A stretch of DNA of 64,000 nucleotides from NCBI RefSeq assembly GCF_000002425.4, contig NC_037257.1, positions 10,854,282-10,918,281 of the forward strand, read 5' to 3'. The notes beneath the pieces are model-generated. The model ran no database searches. It was given only the letters and a program-made list of their open reading frames with translations, and was not told the origin of the DNA. Of this stretch, positions 13,201 to 24,638 are shown in pieces. The stretch is from Physcomitrium patens (lineage: Eukaryota > Streptophyta > Bryopsida > Funariales > Funariaceae). A program made the position numbers and the translations under genes. How positions within the stretch are numbered: the stretch's first letter is position 1; each line of letters opens with the position of its first letter.

Positions 13201-13782
13201 TCACAGAAGAGGAGGAGCATGTTGTGTCGACCACTGCCTCTGCGTTGGGCCAGGTAAACATATTTATCCGTTTTTGATTAGCATAACCTATTGATATGAT
13301 GTAGAAGTTTTGTTTTTGAGAGATCAAGTCTAAGCTCTTACGAATATTTTTTATTTTTATTTTATTGTAGTACTTTTATAAAAAAGAAGTATTTATCAAT
13401 AACCGCTAAATCTCTTACCTATGAAGTGGCACTCTTTTAGAAATTCTATCTAGCCTATATTTTCCTCGGAGGCCTGCTTTAGCTTCTGCCACTCTTTTTG
13501 CAGGATCGTATTGTGTCAGAGAAGGAGCCGGAGCAAGACCTACGGCGATTTTACCCTCCAGGAAAACTCATGCACCTGGTTAGTCCCCTTCCAAGCAAGG
13601 GAGAGGAACCTGGAAGTGAAGACCAAGAGCAACAACCAAGGGTTGGACTATTTCTTACTGATCGAGCTTTATATGGCAAAGTCCGGTTGTCAAGGACTAT
13701 GGTGCATGACCATTACATGCCAAATTACGGAGTCATGATGACAAGTTTGATTGAACAGTTAGAAAGGGAAATTAACCCTTGA
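10235..13782 (+). CDS. Class 3 (DAG-lipase-like) alpha/beta hydrolase, At3g14075-type
   Basis: Nine exons: 10235-10525, 10753-10950, 11075-11347, 11519-11621, 11803-11921, 12030-12254, 12441-12693, 12949-13253, 13504-13782; 681 residues. The start MASTAMAGAAGAVVVLYYTG gives a short hydrophobic N-terminal segment, a likely membrane anchor. Then come ETLRFTYSETLGKWPIGDLAFG, LKPAFTVLVDHQ, LLIRGTHSMKDTLTAVTG, and the lipase nucleophile elbow GHSLGGG with Ser259. Asp312 (NGSDLVPT) and His613 (PPGKLMHLV) are plausible triad partners. The middle (about 400-600) is acidic and low-complexity. The order closely follows the Arabidopsis lipase class 3 protein At3g14075, similar to sn-1-specific diacylglycerol lipases. 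Substrate is not established from sequence. The first ATG matches the family start. The stop codon sits inside a 16-bp inverted repeat. Confidence 0.93.
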
Positions 13783-13846
13783 ACGCTCAGGTTGACTGCT
13801 TGGATCACTTTTGTACTGGCTTCCCTCGGTCGTTCAAGGGTTAATT
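13770..13846. repeat. 16-bp perfect inverted repeat spanning the lipase stop codon
   Basis: Arm 1, AATTAACCCTTGAACG at 13770-13785, contains the last codons and the TGA. Arm 2, its exact reverse complement, is at 13831-13846 in the 3' UTR; the loop is 45 nt. In mRNA this would form a strong stem-loop. Alternatively it is a scar of a small inverted-repeat transposon. Confidence 0.85.
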
Positions 13847-14705
13847 ACTCGAGTTGATAAAATGGTCACAATTGCTTAAGTTTTGTAACATAGTGCTTGA
13901 TTCACAAAGGTGTTTTTGCACATGCTCCTAACCAACCATGCTGCAATCCTATATATATATATATATATTCCCAATTCAAAGTAGAGAGCAATCTTGAGGT
14001 ACTTTGAAGGTACTCCTTGACAGTGTTAGAATAACCCCTTTTGACCTTACAATCTTTAAAACGTATCTATATGTGTCTAGTTTCCAAGGAACCCTGTAGC
14101 TGGTATTGACTCATTACTTTATTCTGTACTCTTACCCGAAGGGCTTGGGTTACTTAAATGTGCAGATCCTTTCTGATTATTAGCAAGTGGTTGCTCCATG
14201 AGAACTAAATCACGATGTGCATTATGTCGCCAGTTTAGTGAGTGGGTATTGTTATTCCTTGGGTTTTTTATCAAATTCGAGAGCCGATGGATTCTGAGTA
14301 ATTCAATCTCGTGTCATTGTTGGATCTGACATCGGTAGTATCGTCATTTCCAGGGTGGGTTTCGATTATATTCCTCCTCTGGAAATTTTAGTGAGTCTCC
14401 ACATCATCTGTTGTTCATAGAGCTTCCATTTGCTAGAATATCATCAATAAAATGTCCATTACAATGGCTTATTTATTTATCTTATTACTTTGGTCTAATG
14501 GCAAGGTTTTTTAATATACAATGTTTTAGATCCTACTCTCAAATTCAAACACTTATTATTTTTGTCAAGGATGCCATCTGTTTTAACCACTGTGTCAAAA
14601 TCTCCCTTTAATGTAATTGTCATAATTTAAAAACTCAAAATATATGTCACAACTCCAGAGGTTACCTTTTTTTTAGAATCCTTGTTTTATTTACTGATGT
14701 CCATA

Positions 14706-14746
<41 letters not shown>

Positions 14747-15408
14747 TTTCTCTTATTTTTGAAGAAAATTTAAGTCATATCATGACTTTGATAGTTGTTA
14801 CAGGTATGGAAATACAGGAGAATGTACGTATATACCGAGTACCTTCGACAGGTGTCATGATCTCATGAACCCTGGAGACGATTTCTCACCATCCCTTAAG
14901 ATGTTTATGGTCGACGTCCATTTTCAAACAGCAGCTAATATCCCGCCTTGTTCTCGCTCTCGCGCCATTGCCTTCAAGTGACAGTGCACTTGGTTCCCCT
15001 GTTTCTGGCATCCAAGTACTTACTTGTTTTTATAGTGCACATATTAATTGTTCGCTTTCCGAGGCGTTGTGGCGTCCTCGATAATTCACGGGATCTAAAG
15101 AAAGTTTGCCCTTCTAGAGCAGGTGATTTATGTTTTGCGTATTTTGGATCGTCAACAGTTATTGGTGCATTGAAACTTGGGGATGTATTTCTACTTTTTC
15201 ATTCAAGTTTCTTCTACTGCACAAGTGAAGTGTTTTTGTTCCGCCTGATATCGAGGTATGAGTTCTGTATGATATCAAGTATGAGTTCTGTACGTGCGGG
15301 CAGCTTTTGTCATTTTCAATAGACACTAATTTTGTTAATTTATTCAGCTTGCGGCCAGCTTTAGTCAAGTTTTTGCAATCGAGAGTAAGCTGTGAGGCAG
15401 GGAAATCA
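13847..15408. other. Intergenic: lipase 3' region, AT microsatellites, GDSL-gene upstream region
   Basis: No supported gene. TA microsatellites lie at about 13950-13969 and 14715-14745. From about 14800 the base composition rises towards that of genes, which fits the promoter and leader of the GDSL gene that starts at 15409. Open frames here are short and unrelated to any family I know. Confidence 0.55.
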
Positions 15409-17769
15409 ATGGAACGTGCTAAAGCAAGTCGCTACCTCGTGACTCTTTTCCTCTCGCTCATCCAAGTTGCAACGGCACAAACAACCAATTCGCCACTTGC
15501 TTCCGCTCTCTATGTCTTTGGAGACAACTCGGTTGATGTTGGCAACAACAACTACCTCAATACTCTTTTCAAGAGTAACCACAAGCCTTATGGCAGAGAC
15601 TGGCATGGATACAGCCGACCTACAGGCCGTTTTTCAAATGGAAAACTGTTTGTGGATTACCTTGGTAAACAAGTCAAGCTCCTCCTCTCGATCATAACAA
15701 CATGATTCTTCTTTTCAGCATATTCATAGATGTGATCCATGTCAGTTTGAATACCTCGAAAAGAAATTGTGCGTCTTCTCACCTGAGCTGGAGTCTGAGG
15801 TGTTCTGCCCGTAAGAGGCAATGTTGTTGGTGGCTAGCGGCTCACATTTTGGAAATTTGGAAATCCTTTTTCACTTGGAAAACAATTCACTGTGTTAGTA
15901 CAATTACACGTACAAATGCATTTCCACAACGGTAATGAACCATGATTCACTCTCTAATTTAGTCATCGCCCGGTGAGCCCTGCCAGCTACGATTATCTTC
16001 TGCTTCTCTTTGCCGACTTTTTTTTGTACTTTTTAAGACCGTGGTAGAGTTATTGCAGTCATCAAGCTTACATTGCAGTATACACGAGAGAAACTTGCAT
16101 TCATCGAACTGATCAATCTCTGGAGTTATGTCGAATTTGTTGCCGTACTCCTGCAAGGCAATAATCTATGCAGAATTTTTCGGGAATTGTTGTGTAGCGG
16201 AGTATCTAGGTCTGCCGTATCCACCACCAAACTTAAGTCCTGGGGAGCCAAAGATTAAGGGAGTCAACTTTGCATCTGCAGGCTCGGGGGTTCTAAACTC
16301 GACTGCGTCCATTCTGGTATAATCCTTATCAGAATTGACTGATTACTACAAAATTTGCAGAGCATTGCAACGTTAGACACATTGGCTTTGAGACTTGGTT
16401 GTTTTACAACGTTTTGATAGTTTCTTTTCGACTTCACAGAAGTGGTAAATTTGAAAAATAACATCCAATACGTTGTAATGTATTCCGGTCATCATGTATG
16501 AAAGTAAGTGACCAAGACTTTAGGACCAAATGAATACTTTGGTTCTTCTCAACAAGAGATTCAACCCCGATGTTCTCGTGACGACTATGTGATAAAATCC
16601 TAGTAAGCTTCACTCCGTCCTGTACCTTGCAGCGTGTTGCTTCTCTTTCTGGACAGCTCGACTGGTTCCGGAAGCATCTGAAAACTTTACGAGCCTGGAC
16701 GGGCGAAGTTTGGGCGAATCATATCATCGGAGATGCTGTGTATGTAATAAGCACAGGCAGTAATGACTACAGTAACAACTATCTGCTGGATCCATCGCAG
16801 CACGACAACGTCGATGAGGACACATTTGTCGAACTTATCTACAACGAGATGGTGTCCTTCGTACACGTACATATTCCTAGACCTTTCAATTTTATTTGAA
16901 GATTGAAGTAGAACGTCGAGGATGGTGATATTAAGTCTCTGAACGGTTGAAGAATCGTAAGCAGGAGAAATGACTTAGAGAGATTAGATCTGTTGATCGA
17001 CCGGTTTGTTGCACAGGAATTGCTGGCAGTTGGAGCTCGTAAGATCATGGTGGTGTCATTCACACCGTCGCACTGTGATCCCTCCCAATTGTTAACACAG
17101 CTGCCTGATCCGAGCACTGATTTGTTTTGCCAAGACCCGTACAACATGCTTCCCCGCAGGTTTAGCGAAGCGTTGAGATACCGCATACAGTCATCTCTCA
17201 CTAACGGCATGTTGCCCAGGAGGTCATCTCTTAGTGGAGCGCCCACTTACGTTGTCTATGGCAACATTTATGACACCATTTTTGCATTTGTGACCAACAG
17301 TTCAAGTAATGGTAAGTAATCACTTACTTCATCACTTTCTTGGATGCCATAATGTTCGAAATTTCTCCTTTCAATTGCACACTAGCTGTTTAATGGAATC
17401 ATGATTCCTTGGAGCTTGAATATTACTTCAATATTATACACTCGTTCTTCAATTAATGGTACCGGCAATGTAAATTTCAACACCACGTGCATGCTGAACC
17501 ACAAATTTGGGCGTTTTGCAGCATATTTCAAGAGGCAAGATTCTCCATGTTGTGGTCCAACGTCGGAAGAGGATGATGACTTTCCAGGATTTTTAAATTG
17601 TAATGAGTTTACAGCAACTGCCTGCTCCAATGCAGATGACTACGTCTACTGGGACAGCTTGCATTACACTCAAAGAGTGCAGGAGTATCTCGCCAATCGA
17701 CTCTGGAACGGTACTTTCGGTGTAGATTGTCATCCGTTTTGCCTCCAGGAGCTTGCAGCATTACCTTAG
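15409..17769 (+). CDS. Secreted GDSL-family esterase/lipase-like protein with Asn at the nucleophile position
   Basis: Five exons: 15409-15664, 16198-16316, 16633-16866, 17017-17311, 17522-17769; 383 residues, usual for plant GDSL proteins (about 350-390). Residues 1-24 form a signal peptide (RYLVTLFLSLIQVATA). Block I reads YVFGDNSVDVGNNN; plant enzymes normally have FGDS, so the catalytic Ser is Asn40 here, followed by Ser41. Other blocks are intact: SRPTGRFSNGKLFVDYL, NFASAGSGV, STGSNDY (Gly167, Asn169) and the C-terminal DSLHYT with Asp346 and His349. Family members hydrolyse cutin precursors, wax or cell-wall esters in the apoplast or ER. The Ser-to-Asn change may abolish hydrolysis, or Ser41 may substitute; I cannot tell. 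Exon joins all keep frame with GT-AG introns. Confidence 0.9.
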
Positions 17770-19727
17770 TTGTCACATTTGTTGCGGAAATCCGAGCAAC
17801 ACAATCAATAGGAAAATTTCACTAGTGGTAATACCTTGAAATAATTCATATAGCTGTTCATTTTGGGCAGGAATTGTGTTATGATTGTCTGTTTAGTTTG
17901 CTCCTCGGATACTGCCGACAGGTTTCAGGGATACTTCTGAGACAAAACGTTCACAAAGAAATGGTCGTCTTTCTTTGTCCTTTCAGTACACCTAAACACG
18001 TCATGCCACAACAGCCAGGCATTCAGAACATAGGTTTCGGAGCGGTATCTACTCATTTCTGTGTTTGTTGCTTTGTTCAGTGACGACATCATTCGCAACC
18101 ACCACACCAAAACTGTTCCCAGTCGGATGTTTGAATTCCTTGATCTGCTGTGAATGGGTGCCTGTAGAGCATTCCACAGGGAAATTTTGTGTAGCTAGCT
18201 GTCTGCAGGCATACAAGAATTAGCAGTATAGTGACCCCGCGGTTTTCAACGTAGTCATTATTCATTAAGCTTATTCTATATTTTAAGAAAAAGCCACGAC
18301 GTTGAAATCAAATCACTCACATAAATGGTGCACACACTCACCAAAAAAGGAAAAAAGATCGGCATTTAGAAGAAAATACAAATCTTACTTTAAAAAAATA
18401 AACAGTGGTTTATAGAAGTACTAATTTATTTCATGGTTATTTAAGTAACTTTTCAAAGGCTTCTTGTTCATGCTTAAGTGCGTTTTCATAATGCAGAACT
18501 ATTTGGAAGTTCATTTCTACAAATAAAATTATCTATCCAAGAATTTCTAATTTTTTTTTACATCAGATAACATGAAATTAAAAAAATATAGTGTAAATTA
18601 AATAAATTTTAGATGATACTTATCTTTTGATACTATCATGGTTAATAATACATGTTCATAACATTAGTGCTCTAATTATCAATTTTAAAATAATATTAAG
18701 TTTGTTTTGATTTGCATTCTTCAGAAGATTGTTTGCATTTATGCATTTTTTTGTGTATATGATTGGAGTTTGGTTGCTATATCTTTGTAATGTTTATTTG
18801 TTTATATAACAATCAATATGTAGAAGGAAGGATAAAAAGAATAATTAATGATTGACTAATTAGAAATGCTTTTGCAAATAGAAATATAACTAAATAAATA
18901 AATGAACTTTAACCTATGTTTTGTTTCACAATTTTTTTTTTCCTTAAATTATAACTATCTTACTTTATGAAAATTTCCGAGAATCTTTATATATTCATAA
19001 AATATTAAGATTTATTTTGATATAATTGATATCTACTTATATATTTTTTTGATAAATATATATTGATTTATAAGATAAAAAATCAACTTATTTTTAAAAT
19101 AAGTAATTTTTCAATATGTTCAAATAAATAACAAGACAAAAAATTATTAAGTATTAGTAGATACTTCAAAATAAAAAATATACCATATATAAAAAATATA
19201 GTTTTTAATTATTCTTAATTGATTGTTGACAATGAGCATTCAATCATAAAGAAGGATATGTCCAACTATAATACTACACCAAATTTCAATTAGATAACTA
19301 TTAAAAGGCAATTAAATAATTAGATAATTAATCCATTGGCTATTGGTTCTTTGCAACACCTACTATGCCATAGGCATAAGAGTTGTTTTACAGCCTTATT
19401 GCAATATAAACGAGATGCTGGTCATTATTAGACCAATTTTGACATGATAGAATCAAGTATAGATGCATGAAGATACATGCCAACTTCAATGCATGATTTC
19501 CAATTTTTGTTCCAATATTAAATATTGTTTAAGCTACAAAAAATAAAGTAGCACCTTTAATTTGAAGAAAAAAGTATTAGAATTTAATAAAGATAGTGAT
19601 ATTAAATTCTAAGTTCTATTAAAGATAATAATCATCTTAGTTATCTTGTATGTATTGTGAAGAAGAAGATGCTTCTGGAAGAGATGTGCTCTCTTGATAA
19701 GGTGCAACTTTATGTAGAGGATGAAAT
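17770..19727. other. GDSL 3' region followed by AT-rich decayed DNA
   Basis: To about 18250 the composition is gene-like (probable 3' UTR or downstream region). Beyond that it is very AT-rich with no supported gene. It may hold the degraded end of the neighbouring Copia element, but I could not identify a matching pair of terminal repeats. Confidence 0.5.
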
Positions 19728-22601
19728 CTATTTATTTTCTTTACATTTTTTAAGTAGATTATAGTGTAGGTTAGATTTTCCTTTAAGTACACCAATCAAT
19801 AGAAGATAAGGGGCAAGTTTTGGACCTAATAAAGATTTTATAAATAAATTGGCTTGCATATCATTAATAGGATAGTAGTCAAATTTGATTTTTTTTAAAG
19901 TTGTAAGTTGCCAAATAAAGTGATAGCAAATAGTAATATACTTAATATAGGAGTAGAAGTTTTTTGTATCCACAAGTGCAAGAGCAGATTGATTATTGAA
20001 ATAAATGACAATAGAAGTCTTTAAAAGTCCAACTTGCCAAAGATTATAGAGAAGATGGTACAACTATATGGTTTTGGAAGCGAAAAAAATCATTGATATA
20101 TATATTTTGCTTTCATGTTGGACAAAATAGTGGATTTTTGCCTTGTTTATCACCAACTAATAACTTAGTAAGAAAGGAAAAAAACATATCCAAAGATTGA
20201 ATAGTGCTTGTCAACCTCGTGAGTCCAATTGACATTATTAATACCAAAGAAATGATGAAGAAGTTGTAAGGATCATTAGATATCGAAAGTTTAGGTAAGG
20301 ATGCTGTAGATATAGCAAAACAAATATTTACATACTTGGACATGTTTCTCTCTTAGGCTATACATGTATTGTGGTAATATTCTTATGACAAATACAATGT
20401 CTAATTGAGTACATATGCTAGAATAATTGAGGCTTTCAATGTTATTTGCATGTAAAAATGTGAAAGAGGTAGAAGTAAAAATTTGAGTCAAGGAAAAATT
20501 CATGATAGATAGTTTGAAGCCATATGCAAGTAAAGTTAAAACAAGATGTGAGTTGAAGAAGCTAAAGTCCACCAACCTTATAAAATTTGAAACCAACCTT
20601 ATTGCATACTTTGAGTGATCTTAAGGCTTAGGATGTGATAGACCTTGCTAATGTTTGATAACATAAATCTTGACTAAATTGAATTTTTATCAATTAAAGA
20701 AGGATCAAGTTACTAATTACAATCATGTTATCATCTTATCAAGGACATGAACTCCAAAGAAAGATAATCTCAATACACTCTTGTGTCACTCAAAAATACT
20801 TAGAAATCACTCAAAGGTGATAATATATTGAACTAGAATGGCTATTGCCAAAGACTAGAAAACATGACGACTCTTGAAATTAGACTGGAAATAAGAAAAG
20901 AGTTCACAAGAGTGAAGCAGGCTTCACTCTTGTCTCTATATATACTATCTAATTAGGAGCTATGTGGTGACGTTCTAAAGGACCTCCAATATAAATTGAC
21001 TTTGTAGGACACTTGCCTTGACTTACAAGACAAGTTTTTTTACATGTGGGCCACATAGTTAGCTTGGTCTTCAAGCTAACAATATGTGTGGCACATGGCC
21101 AACTTTTTGACCACGTTTTTAATCCAAAAAGTCAATTAAAGACACCTATGAAGTCAAAATAGTATCTATGAAGCTTCTAGGAAGCTTCTATACCAAATAC
21201 TATAGAATTAACTTACTTTTATCTACTTTTACTTACTTCTACTTATTTATATATGTAATTACTAGCTTACATGAGTATGTCCGTGATACATCCACATATA
21301 AAGTAAGAATTACAAAGTTAGAGCTACTACCAAGGTAGTATAAATTTCAATTGAAGATAGAATTTATGAATCAAAATATAGTGAAGAATGCATCAATCAC
21401 GTGGAACCATTCTCATAGAAATTGCTTAAGACCATAGAACATTTTTTCAAGACAATACTTAAGATTGAAATGTAGTGGTTTGACACCTTTGATGACATCT
21501 ATGTAGATCTCTACTTAAAAGAATATATGAAAAAAAACCATTTTTATATCCATTTGATAGACATGAAGATTATATTGAAGGATGAGAACTAGAGTGAGGC
21601 AGATGGATTGAATGCATATCAATAGAAAGAAGATATCAATGTAGTCAAGTCCATAAATTCTGTTGAAACTACAAGCTACAAGATGTTCTTTAAACCTATA
21701 AACTTTGTAAGTGCTTTTGAATTTTATTTTAAACATCCATCTTCATGTAATTAAATGGTAATAAGCAAGTAAATTAGGAAATATTCAATTGCTATTAGCA
21801 ATATGAAAATTCAACTCATTAGCAATGGCTTATTGTTATTGAGTGGTATTAGGAGATATCAAGACTTGTTTGCTTATTGCTTATTTGAGTGAAATAGTAG
21901 TAAGGATAAATAATGCATGTTTACTTGGAAGAGGTTGGCATGGATTTGAACAAGGACAAAGTAAGTTGAAGTCATTATTTTTCTTAGGATTGCATAGAGG
22001 AAGATCATCCTTTGAAGTATGCAAAGATATTCACTACAAAGCAAAAAGTGACAACAATAATGATGGCAAGTTGACATATGCAAGATTAAAAGACAATGAT
22101 ATGGTAGCAAATGTAAAGTTGACTAAATTAGATGGACTAATAGACAAGAAGATAATAATTTGGGATCCCTTGATGATGCACATGGCAACCTATATTTGAC
22201 ATGAATTTGATATCAAAACAAGGATCTATAATACAATGAGGATGGCATAAGAAGCCAAGCAAAGAATATAGTGGGCATGGTATAATTCGCTCTAATTTAT
22301 AAGTTTCTAACAATGCTAGACTTAGCAGAGAAATTGACTAGGATATATTGAGTATTAGAGCCGAAGATGCAAGGAAAAATGAGGCTCTAGAGCCACCAAG
22401 CTTTGCCACTTGAATAGAGAGAAGTGTCAAGGTCGATACTTGGATTGAGTATTTGAAAGTTGAACTAACATTGTGGAATATTGGTACCATTAGTATAGTA
22501 GAAAAAAGTTGTATGTTTGTTATTATAGATGAATGAGTCACATAAGGATCTTCATGAAATATAACATTGTCATGTACTGTAAAGTGTACTTGAGGATGCA
22601 C
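19728..22601 (-). mobile_element. Copia (Ty1/Pseudoviridae-type) LTR retrotransposon fossil
   Basis: On the minus strand, fragments appear in Copia order. Near 22540 is a stretch like the post-integrase segment (VIFHEDPY). At 21736-21515 is the reverse transcriptase start (VYRFKEHLVACSF, YGLDYIDIF, HVYQMDIKMVFFH). At about 20430-20300 is the TQLDIVFVIRILPQYM segment, and at 20063-19728 the RNase H end (IYFNNQSALALVD, KYITICYHFI). The copy is old and AT-rich, broken in many places (well over ten), and its own terminal repeats were not found. An LTR of a different family lies inside it at about 20738-21290. Confidence 0.8.
20738..21290 (-). mobile_element. Solo LTR (Gypsy family A) inside the Copia fossil
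   Basis: This stretch aligns by eye with LTR-like copies at 38098, 40645, 52491 and 63803: shared words include AAGGACATGAA near the left end, AATGGCTATTGCCAAA, a CTTCACTCTTGTCTC / TATATATACTATCT stretch, and a GAAGCTTC palindrome pair near the right end. Read on the minus strand it begins TGTATCACGG and has a TATA-like element, which fits an LTR of the old Gypsy element at 40.6-53 kb. No internal element sequence follows, so it is best read as a solo LTR. Confidence 0.6.
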
Positions 22602-22639
22602 TAAGCATTTGACTATGAAAGATAAAATAGAATTTGTAA

Positions 22640-23270
22640 CAAGAAAGTCTTAATAACTCTAATACAATCTTAAAAAATTGTAATTAAATCTTAACAATGC
22701 TAATCCATCTTTAATTAAAATCAAAATAAGTCTTGAAGAAATTACAAAAGAATCATAAAAAAATTAAAAATTAATTTTAAAAAATATTATAATTTAAAAA
22801 AAATGAATATCAAAGAAATCTTAAAGAAATATGAAAAATAAAAACCTTAAATGAATCCTAACCAAATTCTAATATAATCTTAAATAAGTCCTAATCAAAT
22901 TCTAATCAAATTCTAAATCTTAATCAAACTTTAAATAAATCTTCATCAAATCTTAATTAAATCTTAATGAAATCTTAAATTAATTCTAATTAAATGCTAA
23001 TATAATCCTAAATTAATCCTAATCAAATCCTAAATCAATCATAATTTTTTTTTAATAAAATCTTAAATTAATCCTAGCCAAATCTTAATGAAATCTTAAA
23101 CCAATCTTAAGTAAATCCTAATAAAATCCTATATCAATTCTAATAAAATTTCAATGAAATCCCAAATCAATTATAACCAAATTCTAATCAAATTTTAATT
23201 AAATCCTAAATAAATTTTAATCAATCTCTATAGTTATTTTAAAATCTTAATAAATATTAATCAAATTATT
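22640..23270. repeat. Degenerate AT-rich tandem array
   Basis: About 0.6 kb made of dozens of imperfect units resembling AATCYTAAWNAA, with a period of roughly 10-12 bases. No open frame or element hallmark is present. It adjoins the Copia fossil. The units vaguely resemble plant telomere repeats (CCCTAAA) but lack the CCC core and fixed 7-base period. Confidence 0.7.
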
Positions 23271-24638
23271 GAAACCAACTCAAATTTCGTCCATATTTCA
23301 ATCCACAAGAAATTAACTAGCATAAAAGATTTGAAAAAAATTAAATTCATCAATCAAATAAAAAAGCTCCTACACCTCTCGGATATTGGCTACTCTCCTT
23401 CTCCAACCTAGATGTTGATCTTTCAACAATAATTTCTCCTTGCTTCAATGTTCAATTGCTCTACAACTTTTTTGTTGTATAGATTTTTAATTCAAAATTG
23501 TTCTTACTAATTTTTGCTTCAATCCAACTAGCAAATTTTTTACAATCATAAAAACCTTCATTGATTCTAAATTTCAAAAATCTAATACCATGAATCAATA
23601 AAACTCTCATATCTTTTAATTTAACCATTTGATTGATATCAATTTTTTTAAATGCATTGAAGACATGCACAATGACAAATTCACAAAATTTTAGTTGTAA
23701 ATGTACTACCACACTTATACAATACTCAAAGTTATAAACCTCTTTTTATTTCTCAAAATCCAAAACCATTGAGTACATCTTTCACTTAAAAAAGCCTTCA
23801 AAAACTCAATATGTTTCCAAATCACATAAAACCAAATCATAAAAAACCTCTTACTAGTTTGTTTTCAAATTCCACTCTCAAATCAATCAAAGAACCTTGG
23901 AATTACCATAGGTGCATGGTTTTGTGTCTTGGGGTTTGTTATTGGAATTCTAACCTGAAAGTATACATTCATGTGTTTTAGAACAAGAAAAGGGCAACAA
24001 TTGGTGAAGCTTTTTTTATATGCTGGATAAGTTCCAGCTTGCTGTACAAACCATACGGTACTATTCAACACGATGACTTTCTAGTTTTGTGCCTTTTAAA
24101 AGTAGGTTTACAGTATTGAACAGCTTACAATGTATTTTTATCATGACCTTGGAAAAGTTGAATTGCACAGGAAAGAGAGGAACATATTGCAAATGCTGAA
24201 CAAGTCCACGATATTTTGCAAACTTGGTTTCCAAAATGTTTTATTCTCAGGTAGCAACCTGCTCACAAATTTTGACGTTTTAAATCCTGAAGGTTTGAGG
24301 TTTATATTCATGTTCCAGCATTAAGGGACAAATCACTCGCTTTGAAGGTGCTGATTAACGCTCTGAATGCATGTATCTCACCTTTTACAAGTGTCGCCTT
24401 CAAAGACTTATGAGGGACCTTATGGACTCTTATGATTGTTTTTTAATCCAGCAATGATATTGTTCCTTTTACGTCACACCATGTTCTTATAGGCTTCATA
24501 TGTATGAACCATATCTTTGGTAAAGTCGAGTTTCAAGAAGGTGTAAAACAATGCTAACGCTTTTTTGCGTGGTCTCTAGATTATTCTGTCTCTTTGATGG
24601 ACTATATGTTGGTCTTACGTACAGGTGTCTGCCTTGCT
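23271..24638. other. AT-rich spacer before the small unknown gene
   Basis: No supported gene. From about 24000 the composition becomes gene-like; this could be the promoter or 5' leader of the gene model at 24639, or could hold unrecognised 5' exons of it. Confidence 0.4.

Noticed and set aside
19201-19727. Terminal repeat of the Copia fossil
   Set aside because: AT-rich sequence near both ends of the Copia remnant does not match by eye, so no LTR pair could be supported.
21843-22199. Plus-strand 118-codon open frame
   Set aside because: Lies opposite the decayed Copia element, whose minus-strand motifs flank it in order; product shows no domain.
22640-23270. Interstitial telomere repeat
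   Set aside because: Some units contain CCTAAAT, but there is no 7-base period and no CCCTAAA tandem.
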